Origin: Roseomonas genomospecies 6
GTDB lineage: Bacteria > Pseudomonadota > Alphaproteobacteria > Azospirillales > Azospirillaceae
Direction: 5' to 3'
DNA: 64,000 nucleotides
Assembly (NCBI RefSeq): GCF_008365375.1
Contig: NZ_QOKW01000022.1
Span: 1 to 64,000, forward strand
A program made the translations under genes and the position numbers. Under the pieces are notes generated by a model. It worked only from the letters and a program-made list of their open reading frames with translations. It did no database searches and was not told the origin of the DNA. Position 1 is the first letter of the stretch. Every line of letters starts with the position of its first letter. Shown piece after piece: positions 57,211 through 64,000 of the stretch.

Positions 57211-59768
57211 GGCACTCCGGCCTGTTCGCGATTCTCCTTCATTATGGCCTGCCGCTGCTGGCATTTTTCATGCTGCCGGGCCTGATGAAGGAGTACATCG
57301 CTCCCCCGCTGTGGATGGATGCCATCACCTGGTGGGGCCTCATCGACCTCTGCAATCCGTTCTTCTTCTGGTGCATCTCAATCTTTCTTGTCCAAGCGCG
57401 CCTGATGCAGCGCTGGATGCTGCAGGTGCTGTGCCTTGCCCAGGCCTGGTATCTGTATTCGACCCTGGACGACATCTCCACGATGGGCGGCTATTCCACC
57501 ATCGCCTTGCTGATCGGCTGGCACCCGGGCAGCTGGGTTTTCGCGGTTGGCACCATTTTCCTGGTCATCATGGTGGCGGTGACCGCTGGTCTCAACATCT
57601 TTGGTCATCGTCTTTGGGTCGATCTCGGGATGCGCCTGCGCGCCAAGTGGCAGGGACAGCAGGTCAACGTGGTGCGCGCCAAGAACGACGACACCCACGG
57701 CTCGGCGGATTGGGCGACCTTCGAGGAGGTGCTGGAGCCGGGGCCCATCGTGGATCCGAACGGACCGTTCGTGGTCGGTGTCGCCGCGGCCACCGAAGAG
57801 GAGGTTCCCACCGGGAAACTGATCCGCGTGAACCCCGTCGGCAACGGCGCGATCACCCTCATGGCCGGCGCCGGCGGCGGTAAAACGTCGGGTGTGGTGG
57901 TGCCGAACTGCTTGCTCTGGCCGTACAGCCTGTTCTGCTACGACCCCAAGGGTGAGATCCGCGCACAGGTCGCCAAGCACCGCTCGGAGCGGCTGGGACA
58001 GAAGGTCTTCTGGCTTGATCCCAAGGCCGGCGAGAACACGCATGGCTTCGATGTGCTGTCGTGGCTTGACCCGTCGCGCGAGGACATCATCGGTGCGGCC
58101 GACGTCATCGTGGCGTCGCTCTTCGTGAACCCGCCAGACGCCTCGGGCGATGGTTCGTTCTGGGTTGGCAAGTCCCGCGACATCACCAAGGCGGCGATCC
58201 TCTGGGTCTTTCATCAGTGGCATGAGGATGGACGCAAAGGCCCCCGGCCGACGCTGGACACGGTGGTGAACTGGTTGTCCCGTCCCGACGAGGAGATGGT
58301 GAAGGACATCCAAAACGTTCATTCGATTGCCGGCCTTGCCATTCAGCAGGCTTTCCAGACCGGCGACCGTCCGAACTTCATTCTGGACGCCCTGTTTAAG
58401 CTGCTCGGTGACTTTGCGAAGATGGATGCTGAGGTTTTTAGCAAAACGCGGGCTTCCTATAGCAACGGCGTCTCCTGGCTGGCCGATCCCAGCTTGAACC
58501 GGCTGGTGGTGTCCAATTCCTTCAGCGTTGGTGATCTGCTCGACCAGAAAACTTCGGTTTTTCTGAACTTCCTGCCGGAAGATGCGGCTCGTGCGCCGGC
58601 CTGCATCCGGGTCATCGTCGCCAGCTTCATCGGGTATCAGCTGCGTGTCGGTGAGCTGAATCCCGTGCTCTACATGCTGGACGAGATCGTTCAGCTCGGC
58701 AACCTGGAACTGGTGCACGACCAGGCGCTGCAGTATGGCCGGTCGGCTGGCATCGTGCTCTGCGCGGTGTTCCAGTCCAAGCCGGGTGCCGAGAAGGCGG
58801 CCGGCAAGGAAATCCTGGATAAGTGGTGCACCAACTCCATCGCCCGTGTTTTCTTCCGGGCGCAGAGCCCCATCGACGCCAAGTTTGTCAGCGAGCTGGC
58901 CGACAAGACGACGGTGCTGACCAAGTCCACAAACACCGGCGAGAACAACAGCGACGCCCTCCATGCGCCGATGAACGCCCGCGGCGGTGAATCGACCGGT
59001 ATCTCGACGCAAACCACCGGCCGTGATCTCATCATGCCCGGCGAGGTGATGCGCCTCCCGGCTTGGCAGTCTCTGGTGTTCATCAGCGGGAAGAACCCGC
59101 TGCGTTGCGGTCGTGCGGACTACTACAAGCGCTCAGAATTCCGTTCGATTGCGGCGCCCAACCCGTTTCGCCCGGAAAACAAAGGCCTGAAGCCGAAGAT
59201 GCCCGACGCCAGCCTTCGGGTGACGGTCGGCGCGCTGTGGGCGCAGCGCAAGGCTCAGCTGGAGCGTGAGCGTCTGGCGGCTCCTGCGGAACCGGTGGTC
59301 GCCGCCAACGACATTGACCGTCTTATCGCGGTGATGGGTGGTGAGGCGGGCGTCGCCGGTGAGGCCTTCGACGAAGTGGAGGATTTCAGCTTCGCCCAGA
59401 TGGAGGAGGAGGTCAGGTCCTACGCGCTCGATGAGGACATGCCCGAGCCGGTGGTTCGGCGGTCCGAGCCGATCGAGGACAACCCGCTCGCCGGTCTCGA
59501 CGACGCTGATCTGGAGGCCGTGCTGCAGTTGGACCCCGGCATGGCCGACACCGACCTCTACGCCGGCTTGGAGGACGGCGAGATCGGCGGCGTGTCCATC
59601 CAGCCGCCGGCAAACGACGAGGACCTCGATCTTGACTTCGCGGCCCTGGAGCGTTCGGTGCTCATCCACGCCATCGGTCGTCGTCGCGCCGAGGCGCTGC
59701 CGGTGATGTTCGAGGAGGTCTTCGAACATGTCGGCTACCGGCCGGAGGAAGAGGATGCCGCGGCGTGA
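57207..59768 (+). CDS. VirD4/TraG-type type IV coupling protein
   Basis: 853-residue inner-membrane ATPase. Four or so membrane helices occupy residues about 5-135; Walker A GAGGGKTS is at about 221-228, and FCYDPKGEI and Walker B LYMLDEI (about 487-493) follow. TraG/VirD4 motifs such as NPVGNGAITLMAG and AGIVLCAVFQS are present. It would hand plasmid DNA to the secretion channel. The last about 200 residues are acidic and unusual in length, possibly a substrate or partner tail. It overlaps the upstream ATPase gene and ends at a terminator. Confidence 0.88.
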   Translation: MRHSGLFAILLHYGLPLLAFFMLPGLMKEYIAPPLWMDAITWWGLIDLCNPFFFWCISIFLVQARLMQRWMLQVLCLAQAWYLYSTLDDISTMGGYSTIALLIGWHPGSWVFAVGTIFLVIMVAVTAGLNIFGHRLWVDLGMRLRAKWQGQQVNVVRAKNDDTHGSADWATFEEVLEPGPIVDPNGPFVVGVAAATEEEVPTGKLIRVNPVGNGAITLMAGAGGGKTSGVVVPNCLLWPYSLFCYDPKGEIRAQVAKHRSERLGQKVFWLDPKAGENTHGFDVLSWLDPSREDIIGAADVIVASLFVNPPDASGDGSFWVGKSRDITKAAILWVFHQWHEDGRKGPRPTLDTVVNWLSRPDEEMVKDIQNVHSIAGLAIQQAFQTGDRPNFILDALFKLLGDFAKMDAEVFSKTRASYSNGVSWLADPSLNRLVVSNSFSVGDLLDQKTSVFLNFLPEDAARAPACIRVIVASFIGYQLRVGELNPVLYMLDEIVQLGNLELVHDQALQYGRSAGIVLCAVFQSKPGAEKAAGKEILDKWCTNSIARVFFRAQSPIDAKFVSELADKTTVLTKSTNTGENNSDALHAPMNARGGESTGISTQTTGRDLIMPGEVMRLPAWQSLVFISGKNPLRCGRADYYKRSEFRSIAAPNPFRPENKGLKPKMPDASLRVTVGALWAQRKAQLERERLAAPAEPVVAANDIDRLIAVMGGEAGVAGEAFDEVEDFSFAQMEEEVRSYALDEDMPEPVVRRSEPIEDNPLAGLDDADLEAVLQLDPGMADTDLYAGLEDGEIGGVSIQPPANDEDLDLDFAALERSVLIHAIGRRRAEALPVMFEEVFEHVGYRPEEEDAAA

Positions 59769-59790
59769 GGAAAATCACACCGCGATTAAC

Positions 59791-59825
59791 GAAACGGGGA
59801 GGCAAGAGCCTCCCCGTTTCGTTTT
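59791..59825 (+). terminator. terminator after coupling protein gene
   Basis: GAAACGGGGAGGC/GCCTCCCCGTTTC arms with an AAGA loop, then GTTTTG. Confidence 0.85.
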
Positions 59826-59852
59826 GCGTGTTGTCGTGCGACGGCAGTGACA

Positions 59853-60563
59853 TTAGCGGCCTTGTTTCGAATATCTTTTGTCAGCCTTCAACCGTTCCCG
59901 CAGTGCCTCCGGCGAAAGCGGCGGACTTTGCCGATGCAGCATCGCGTGGCAGTTCGGGCAAACGGGAACCAAATCGGTGATCGGGTTGACGACGTAGCTC
60001 TCTCTGATTTGCCAGAGCGGCGTCCTGTGGTGGACCTCTATGTAGTCTTTTCCAGGCTCGCCATAACGATCCTCCATTTTCAGATCGCAGACCGCGCACT
60101 TTGCCCCGTGATGCTCGATGCATCTCTTTCTGGCAGAAATATCGCGCTCGTACCTGTTTACGGTTATCCTCGTTGCTGCGCCCTCGACGAATTCCTCACC
60201 CTCAATCGTTCCGTCAAGGCTGACGGATGGCGCGATAAACCGTGGCGGGTGGAAATCCCTCAGGCATTCAGTGCAGCACGAGGTGAATGAGCCATCGGCC
60301 TGGCCCGCTTTGAGCGCCCAGAGCTGTAATGATCTGACGTCCGTAGAGCCGATTTTTATGTAGTCGTTCTGCGTGAATCCGCCGGGCTTAGCATTATGCG
60401 CCGTGTACTTATTCATGTGCCGACATTGGCTGCGGTGCAGGACCATGTATTTGAGATCGGCTCCGGTCTTCCTGCGGTGAGTGTTCAGCAGGTACCCGTC
60501 CGGATTCTCCCGGATCCATGCCGCGAGTTCAACGTCGCTCCTGTCGAACACGATGTATCCCAC
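59853..60563 (-). CDS. HNH endonuclease
   Basis: 236-residue protein with a C-terminal HNH domain: HHGAKCAVC and PVCPNCHAMLH form the zinc-binding Cys pairs around the catalytic YIEVHHRTPLWQI segment. The N-terminal 110 residues have a further Cys/His cluster (HRSQCRHMNKYTAH, then CCTEC). GTG 60563 follows GGAGGAGAGC. It lies on the opposite strand inside the transfer block. HNH proteins of this McrA-like type often act in restriction, so a defence role is possible. Confidence 0.8.
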   Translation of the reverse strand: MGYIVFDRSDVELAAWIRENPDGYLLNTHRRKTGADLKYMVLHRSQCRHMNKYTAHNAKPGGFTQNDYIKIGSTDVRSLQLWALKAGQADGSFTSCCTECLRDFHPPRFIAPSVSLDGTIEGEEFVEGAATRITVNRYERDISARKRCIEHHGAKCAVCDLKMEDRYGEPGKDYIEVHHRTPLWQIRESYVVNPITDLVPVCPNCHAMLHRQSPPLSPEALRERLKADKRYSKQGR

Positions 60564-60663
60564 GCTCTCCTCCCTCTACCGACGTCGCACGGACCGTAAC
60601 AAGGCAATCGAGCAAAGCAACTGGGTGGGGGGAAGCGCGGGACGAACCGCATCAGCTGCATCG

Positions 60664-60676
60664 GTGCGCAGATGAC
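60664..60676 (+). promoter_or_regulatory. GCGCANNTGA box
   Basis: GTGCGCAGATGAC, 32 bp before ATG 60709. Confidence 0.5.
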
Positions 60677-60708
60677 CTCAGAGATATTTCCATTCTGAGG
60701 AACCGTAC

Positions 60709-61431
60709 ATGGACCCCAAGATGAACATGCGCGAGCCGGAGCGGAAGCGCGAGATGCGCCCGCAGGCTCCCAATACGACCCAGGCCGAGGGTGAGCGTTC
60801 CGGCTCGGGTATGGCGAAGAAGATCGGTGGCCTGGTCGCCACCATCGCCCTGGTCGCCGGCATCGGCTACGGCGCGATGCAGTCCATGGCGCCGGCCACC
60901 AGCGCCGCTCCATCGCCGGTGCCGGGCCTGACCACGACCGTCGGTGATGGCCCTATGTGGACCGCCGCCATCGCGCAGAGCGACAACCAGCTCTCCGATA
61001 AAGACTGGCAGACGCGCAAAGACGAATATGCCAGCAAGAAGGCCCAGGTGCTGTCGAAGCTCGACGTGATACCGGTCAGCGTCGCGCTGCCCTACATCGA
61101 TCAGACCGTGCAGGAGCCGGCCAAGCGCGAAGAGATGAAGAAGGCCGTCCTGGACGGCAAGGTCCAGATGAAGGCATTGGGCTTTTGGGACGACGTGGTG
61201 GTAGACGGCGATGTGATCCAGGTTTCCGCCAACGGCATGGCCGTGCAGGTCGCCTTGGTCAATCGTGTCCAGTACGTCATGATTCCGGTCGGCGGCGGCC
61301 AGACGGTGGTCACGGTGACCGGCGTGATCGACGGCGGCGGCGGCGTCACCCAGGGCATCATGACCCCGGGCGGTGTCATGCCGGCGCCCTACCTTGAAGA
61401 GGGCCAGTCCCTCACCTTCGCGGTCCAGTAA
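60709..61431 (+). CDS. single-span membrane protein with periplasmic domain
   Basis: 240-residue protein. A basic, disordered cytoplasmic start (35 residues) precedes one membrane helix (KKIGGLVATIALVAGIGYGAM, about 37-57), then an Ala/Pro linker and a periplasmic beta-rich domain ending in a Gly-rich GVIDGGGGVTQGIMTPGGVMP loop. TGAGGAACC precedes ATG 60709. It lies 21 bp before the AAA+ gene, in the same operon, so it may anchor that complex. Confidence 0.65.
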   Translation: MDPKMNMREPERKREMRPQAPNTTQAEGERSGSGMAKKIGGLVATIALVAGIGYGAMQSMAPATSAAPSPVPGLTTTVGDGPMWTAAIAQSDNQLSDKDWQTRKDEYASKKAQVLSKLDVIPVSVALPYIDQTVQEPAKREEMKKAVLDGKVQMKALGFWDDVVVDGDVIQVSANGMAVQVALVNRVQYVMIPVGGGQTVVTVTGVIDGGGGVTQGIMTPGGVMPAPYLEEGQSLTFAVQ

Positions 61432-61452
61432 GTCGGGGCGGGGAGACGCAAA

Positions 61453-62721
61453 ATGAACATGAAGGCAATCATCATCGGCGTTGCCATCTCGGTCGCGGTC
61501 GCCGTCATGGCCCCGAAATTGGCGAGCATGTGGTGGCTGTTCGCCATCGTGGCCGCCGGTGCCTGGCTCTATATGCTTGGCATGATCCTCGCCAAGCATG
61601 GCGCGCTCCCCGACTCACTCGCCAGCCTCCTGTTGGGCAAGGGCATAAAGGCCAGCCTGACCTCGGGCGTCAAGGCCGAGCAGCGTGAGAAGCGTCGCCA
61701 GGAAATGCTGGCGACGGTGACGCGTGCCGCTGTCGAGGCTGGGCTGAACAACCGCTTCGTCGGCCAGCAGGCGCTCAACGAGGCGGTGGCGCGCGCGGTC
61801 GAGCGGCACGTCGCGAAGAAGAACCCGGTCGAGCCACTGAGTCTGCTGCTCGCCGGACCGTCCTCGTCCGGCCGCTCCAGCTTTGCAGAGATGATGGCGC
61901 AGGCGATGTTTGGGGAAAAGGGCACGGTCAAGCGCATCGACTGCGCCGGCGACAGCTCGGTGGACTGGAACGACATCGCCAAGGCGTATGAGGCCAACCC
62001 GCTGACCGTCCTGCTGGTGGACGGCATCGACCGCGTCGGCACCGCGCTCACCAGCGGCTCGTTCGGCACGGAAATGGCACGCCTGCTGGAAGACGGCACC
62101 ATCCTGGGCGTCAAGGGCAAGGCCAGCCGCGGTTTCGTGGTGCTGACCAGCAGCATCGCCGAGAGCGAGGCCAAGGACCTCCACAAAAAGCACGCCGAGC
62201 AGGGCCTGGAGCATCTGCTGGCCGAGATGCGCAAGACAGCGCTCGGCAACGCGCAGATCGGCGTAGACGTGACCGGCCGCGTCACTCTGCCGCTGGTCAT
62301 CTGCCCGGTCGAGGACATGGGCAAGGCGGCCATCGTGTGGCGTCTGTTCTGCCAGTCGGTGCAGACCGAGCACGGCATCGTCATCAACCAGGAGGGCGGC
62401 GAAGGCCTGGACGAGTTCCTGATGCGCGCGATGGAGAAGTGGCAGACGGCCAGCCACGGCATCGGCGTTCGTGAGGCCAGTCGCTGGGTGGCCGAAGTCG
62501 CCGGCGAGAGCCTGATCGAGGCCGCGCGCGAGGGCATCACCCACGCCTTCGCGAGCTACGACGTTGACCAAGGACGCATCTTGCTAGAGCGCGACATGGT
62601 GGCCGAGGAAGCGGCGCGCGCAGCGGCGCAGGCAGCGCGCGGCCCGAGCCTGGAAGATCACCTGAAGGGTAAGGCGGGCAAGCTAAACAGGAAACTGGGG
62701 ATCATGAAGGCCGACGCCTGA
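61453..62721 (+). CDS. membrane-anchored ClpB-like AAA+ protein with degraded ATPase motifs
   Basis: 422-residue protein. Two membrane helices (about 4-21 and 27-47) precede a Clp/Hsp100-type AAA module. RFVGQQALNEAVARAVERH is the usual lead-in. Walker A reads GPSSSGRSS (about 136-144) with Arg in place of the essential Lys, and Walker B LLVDGIDRV (about 186-194) has Gly for the catalytic Glu. ATP hydrolysis is therefore predicted lost. It shares the layout of the intact protein at 62871, so the two may form a mixed complex. Confidence 0.75.
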   Translation: MNMKAIIIGVAISVAVAVMAPKLASMWWLFAIVAAGAWLYMLGMILAKHGALPDSLASLLLGKGIKASLTSGVKAEQREKRRQEMLATVTRAAVEAGLNNRFVGQQALNEAVARAVERHVAKKNPVEPLSLLLAGPSSSGRSSFAEMMAQAMFGEKGTVKRIDCAGDSSVDWNDIAKAYEANPLTVLLVDGIDRVGTALTSGSFGTEMARLLEDGTILGVKGKASRGFVVLTSSIAESEAKDLHKKHAEQGLEHLLAEMRKTALGNAQIGVDVTGRVTLPLVICPVEDMGKAAIVWRLFCQSVQTEHGIVINQEGGEGLDEFLMRAMEKWQTASHGIGVREASRWVAEVAGESLIEAAREGITHAFASYDVDQGRILLERDMVAEEAARAAAQAARGPSLEDHLKGKAGKLNRKLGIMKADA

Positions 62722-62734
62722 GAGCGTCGCGCGT

Positions 62735-62783
62735 CAAACAGAGAGGGGGCCGGCGGTCGAACCGCCGGCCCCCTCTCTGTTTG
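62735..62783. terminator. long hairpin between the two AAA+ genes
   Basis: 23-bp perfect arms starting CAAACAGAGAGGGGGCC with a CGA loop; no T-run on the plus strand beyond GTTTG. Confidence 0.7.
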
Positions 62784-62821
62784 AATAATTACTTTTTCGG
62801 CGCGGCTGATCGGGGCGCTGC

Positions 62822-62834
62822 GTGCGCATGTGAT
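62822..62834 (+). promoter_or_regulatory. GCGCANNTGA box
   Basis: GTGCGCATGTGAT, 36 bp before ATG 62871, giving the second AAA+ gene its own control. Confidence 0.5.
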
Positions 62835-62870
62835 CCGGGAGAACCTTTTTCCGACGGGAGAGACCCGAAC

Positions 62871-63992
62871 ATGGACCTGATGAACAACCCGAACTTCATG
62901 TCCCGCCTGCAGTCGAAGATGGAGCAGAAGCAGGCCGAGAAGGACACGCGCAAGTGGGACGCCGCCACCATCGCGGCGAAGATCAAGACCCGCGTCATCG
63001 GTCAGGACCACATCGCCGACTACGTCAGCCAGATCATCGCCCGCAAGGCCGCGCGCCGGGTCAAGAAGGGCACCATCATCAACCTGATGATCTCCGGCGT
63101 CACCGGCACAGGCAAGAGCGAGACCGCCAAGGCCATCGCGGAGGCCATGTTCGGCTCCGAGGACTACATGCTGCAGATCGACTGCGGCAATCTGGGAACG
63201 GGCGAGGCGGCGCTCGCGTCGCTGGTCGGCTCGGCCGCGGTCTACTCCGGCTCCTCGCGCGGCGTCATCGCCGACTACCTGATCAAGATGAAGGGCGAAG
63301 GCGTCATCCTGTTCGACGAATTCGAGAAGGCGTGCCCGACTAAGGATGCACCAGTCGCCAAGATGCTGCTGAAGCTGCTCGACGAAGCGAAATTCCAAGA
63401 CCAATATTCGATGCAATCTCACTCGGCTTCTGGTTGTGTGATTATTTTAACCAGCAACCTTAAGGCGAAGGAACTCTCCGACGCCGCCCAGCAGATCACC
63501 GACGGCGAGGAGCTGGAGGTCGTCGCCCGGCGCGTCCTGTCCGACACCATGGCGCCCGAGTTTATGGAGCGCTTGGACGTCATCACGACGACCCGAGGGC
63601 TCACAACCCAAGATCGTGCGCGCATCGTCATGCTCCACTTCCAGAAGTTGGCCAAGAGCCACGAGTGCGAGGTCGTGGACGTGGGCGACGGCTTCTTCGA
63701 TCTGCTGGTCGAGGGCGCCGAGCGCTTCGGCCAGACGTCCACCCGAGGGGTCATCCGCTGGCTCGGTAAGGTCTGTGACGATGCCTTCATCGAGTGTGTG
63801 AATGATCGCAAGATCAAGCGCGTGGTCGCCGACTTCGTGGATGGCCAGCTGATCCTCACCCCGGCCGGCGCCGCCGGTGTCTCGGCGGCAGCCCCCACCC
63901 CGGTCCGTCAGGCCGAAGCGCCGCGTGCCTCCACGCCTCGTTCCGGGTACACGCCGCCGGCGGCGGACCGGGACGACAAGAGCTTCTTCTGA
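62871..63992 (+). CDS. ClpB/Hsp100-like AAA+ ATPase, intact
   Basis: 373-residue soluble protein. Walker A GVTGTGKSE (about 76-84) and Walker B VILFDEFEKA (about 145-154) are intact; VIGQDHIADYVSQII is the Clp lead-in, ILTSNL is sensor 1, and the C-terminal D2-type small domain (EFMERLDVITTTRGLTTQDRARIVMLHFQKL) carries the Clp arrangement. A disordered Pro/Ala tail follows. It lacks the ClpB N-domain and first AAA ring. Paired with the degraded membrane-anchored relative at 61453. Confidence 0.85.
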   Translation: MDLMNNPNFMSRLQSKMEQKQAEKDTRKWDAATIAAKIKTRVIGQDHIADYVSQIIARKAARRVKKGTIINLMISGVTGTGKSETAKAIAEAMFGSEDYMLQIDCGNLGTGEAALASLVGSAAVYSGSSRGVIADYLIKMKGEGVILFDEFEKACPTKDAPVAKMLLKLLDEAKFQDQYSMQSHSASGCVIILTSNLKAKELSDAAQQITDGEELEVVARRVLSDTMAPEFMERLDVITTTRGLTTQDRARIVMLHFQKLAKSHECEVVDVGDGFFDLLVEGAERFGQTSTRGVIRWLGKVCDDAFIECVNDRKIKRVVADFVDGQLILTPAGAAGVSAAAPTPVRQAEAPRASTPRSGYTPPAADRDDKSFF

Positions 63993-64000
63993 GGGGGATG

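Noticed and set aside
57378..59012. 544-codon minus-strand frame
   Set aside because: Antisense of the coupling protein, whose Walker motifs are on the plus strand.
1..64000. tRNA or rRNA genes
   Set aside because: No cloverleaf-like or rRNA sequence was noticed by eye; a dedicated search was not possible.

Overview
The window looks like part of a large plasmid (or chromid) of a GC-rich alphaproteobacterium, most likely of the Azospirillum/Rhodospirillales or rhizobial type. The clues are a MucR/Ros regulator, an RHE_PE00001-type (DUF1612) protein of rhizobial plasmids, an RpoH-like sigma factor, a CHC2/DUF927 primase-helicase and an RTX protein. No chromosomal housekeeping gene, rRNA or tRNA was seen. 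The taxonomic call is inference.

Layout. 0.1-10.8 kb: TumE/TumA-type toxin-antitoxin pair, a tyrosine recombinase, DUF429 and DUF1612 genes, small unknown genes, MucR, and a second recombinase-like gene. 10.8-13.5 kb: partition locus parA-parB with three copies of an 18-bp palindrome (candidate parS) and, upstream, two duplicated minus-strand small-RNA-like modules. 13.5-20.1 kb: plasmid-type unknown genes, a three-gene operon that starts with a recombinase-like protein lacking its tyrosine, and an XRE regulator. 20.1-24.5 kb: repeat-rich non-coding DNA, an IS5-family element (IS427-like, frameshift type) near the end of a coiled-coil gene, and an AT-richer gene for a hydrophobic-plus-coiled-coil protein. 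24.6-33.4 kb: an RpoH-like sigma factor with a long disordered tail, the primase-helicase with a partner gene, and a dense array of AATTACCCGA half-sites that is a good origin candidate. 33.6-36.1 kb: exported proteins including a lytic transglycosylase and a NERD protein. 36.1-41.8 kb: an AbiE toxin-antitoxin operon whose toxin gene is split by a complete 4,005-bp Tn3-family transposon. 42-48.7 kb: RTX protein, small regulators, a DUF433/DUF5615 toxin-antitoxin pair and two paralogous small proteins. 48.7-55.8 kb: further plasmid unknown genes and a second, ParM/ParR-like partition system. 55.9-64 kb: transfer-type region with a ParA-like ATPase, a VirD4/TraG coupling protein, an HNH nuclease, a membrane-anchored periplasmic protein and two ClpB-like AAA+ ATPases, one with degraded nucleotide-binding motifs.

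How it works together. Two partition systems, three toxin-antitoxin systems (one broken) and a possible replication module would keep the element in the cell, and the 56-64 kb block would move it. The most striking feature is a shared regulatory signal. A box with core GCGCANNTGA lies about 20-65 bp before the starts of most of these plasmid genes (17 sites, 14 exact), and seven of the sites are paired with an 11-bp palindrome GGGACSGTCCC or its GTGACCGTCCC variant. The same box heads both small-RNA modules. I infer a plasmid-wide regulon. The plasmid sigma factor, MucR or one of the HTH proteins could read it, but the sequence alone does not say which.
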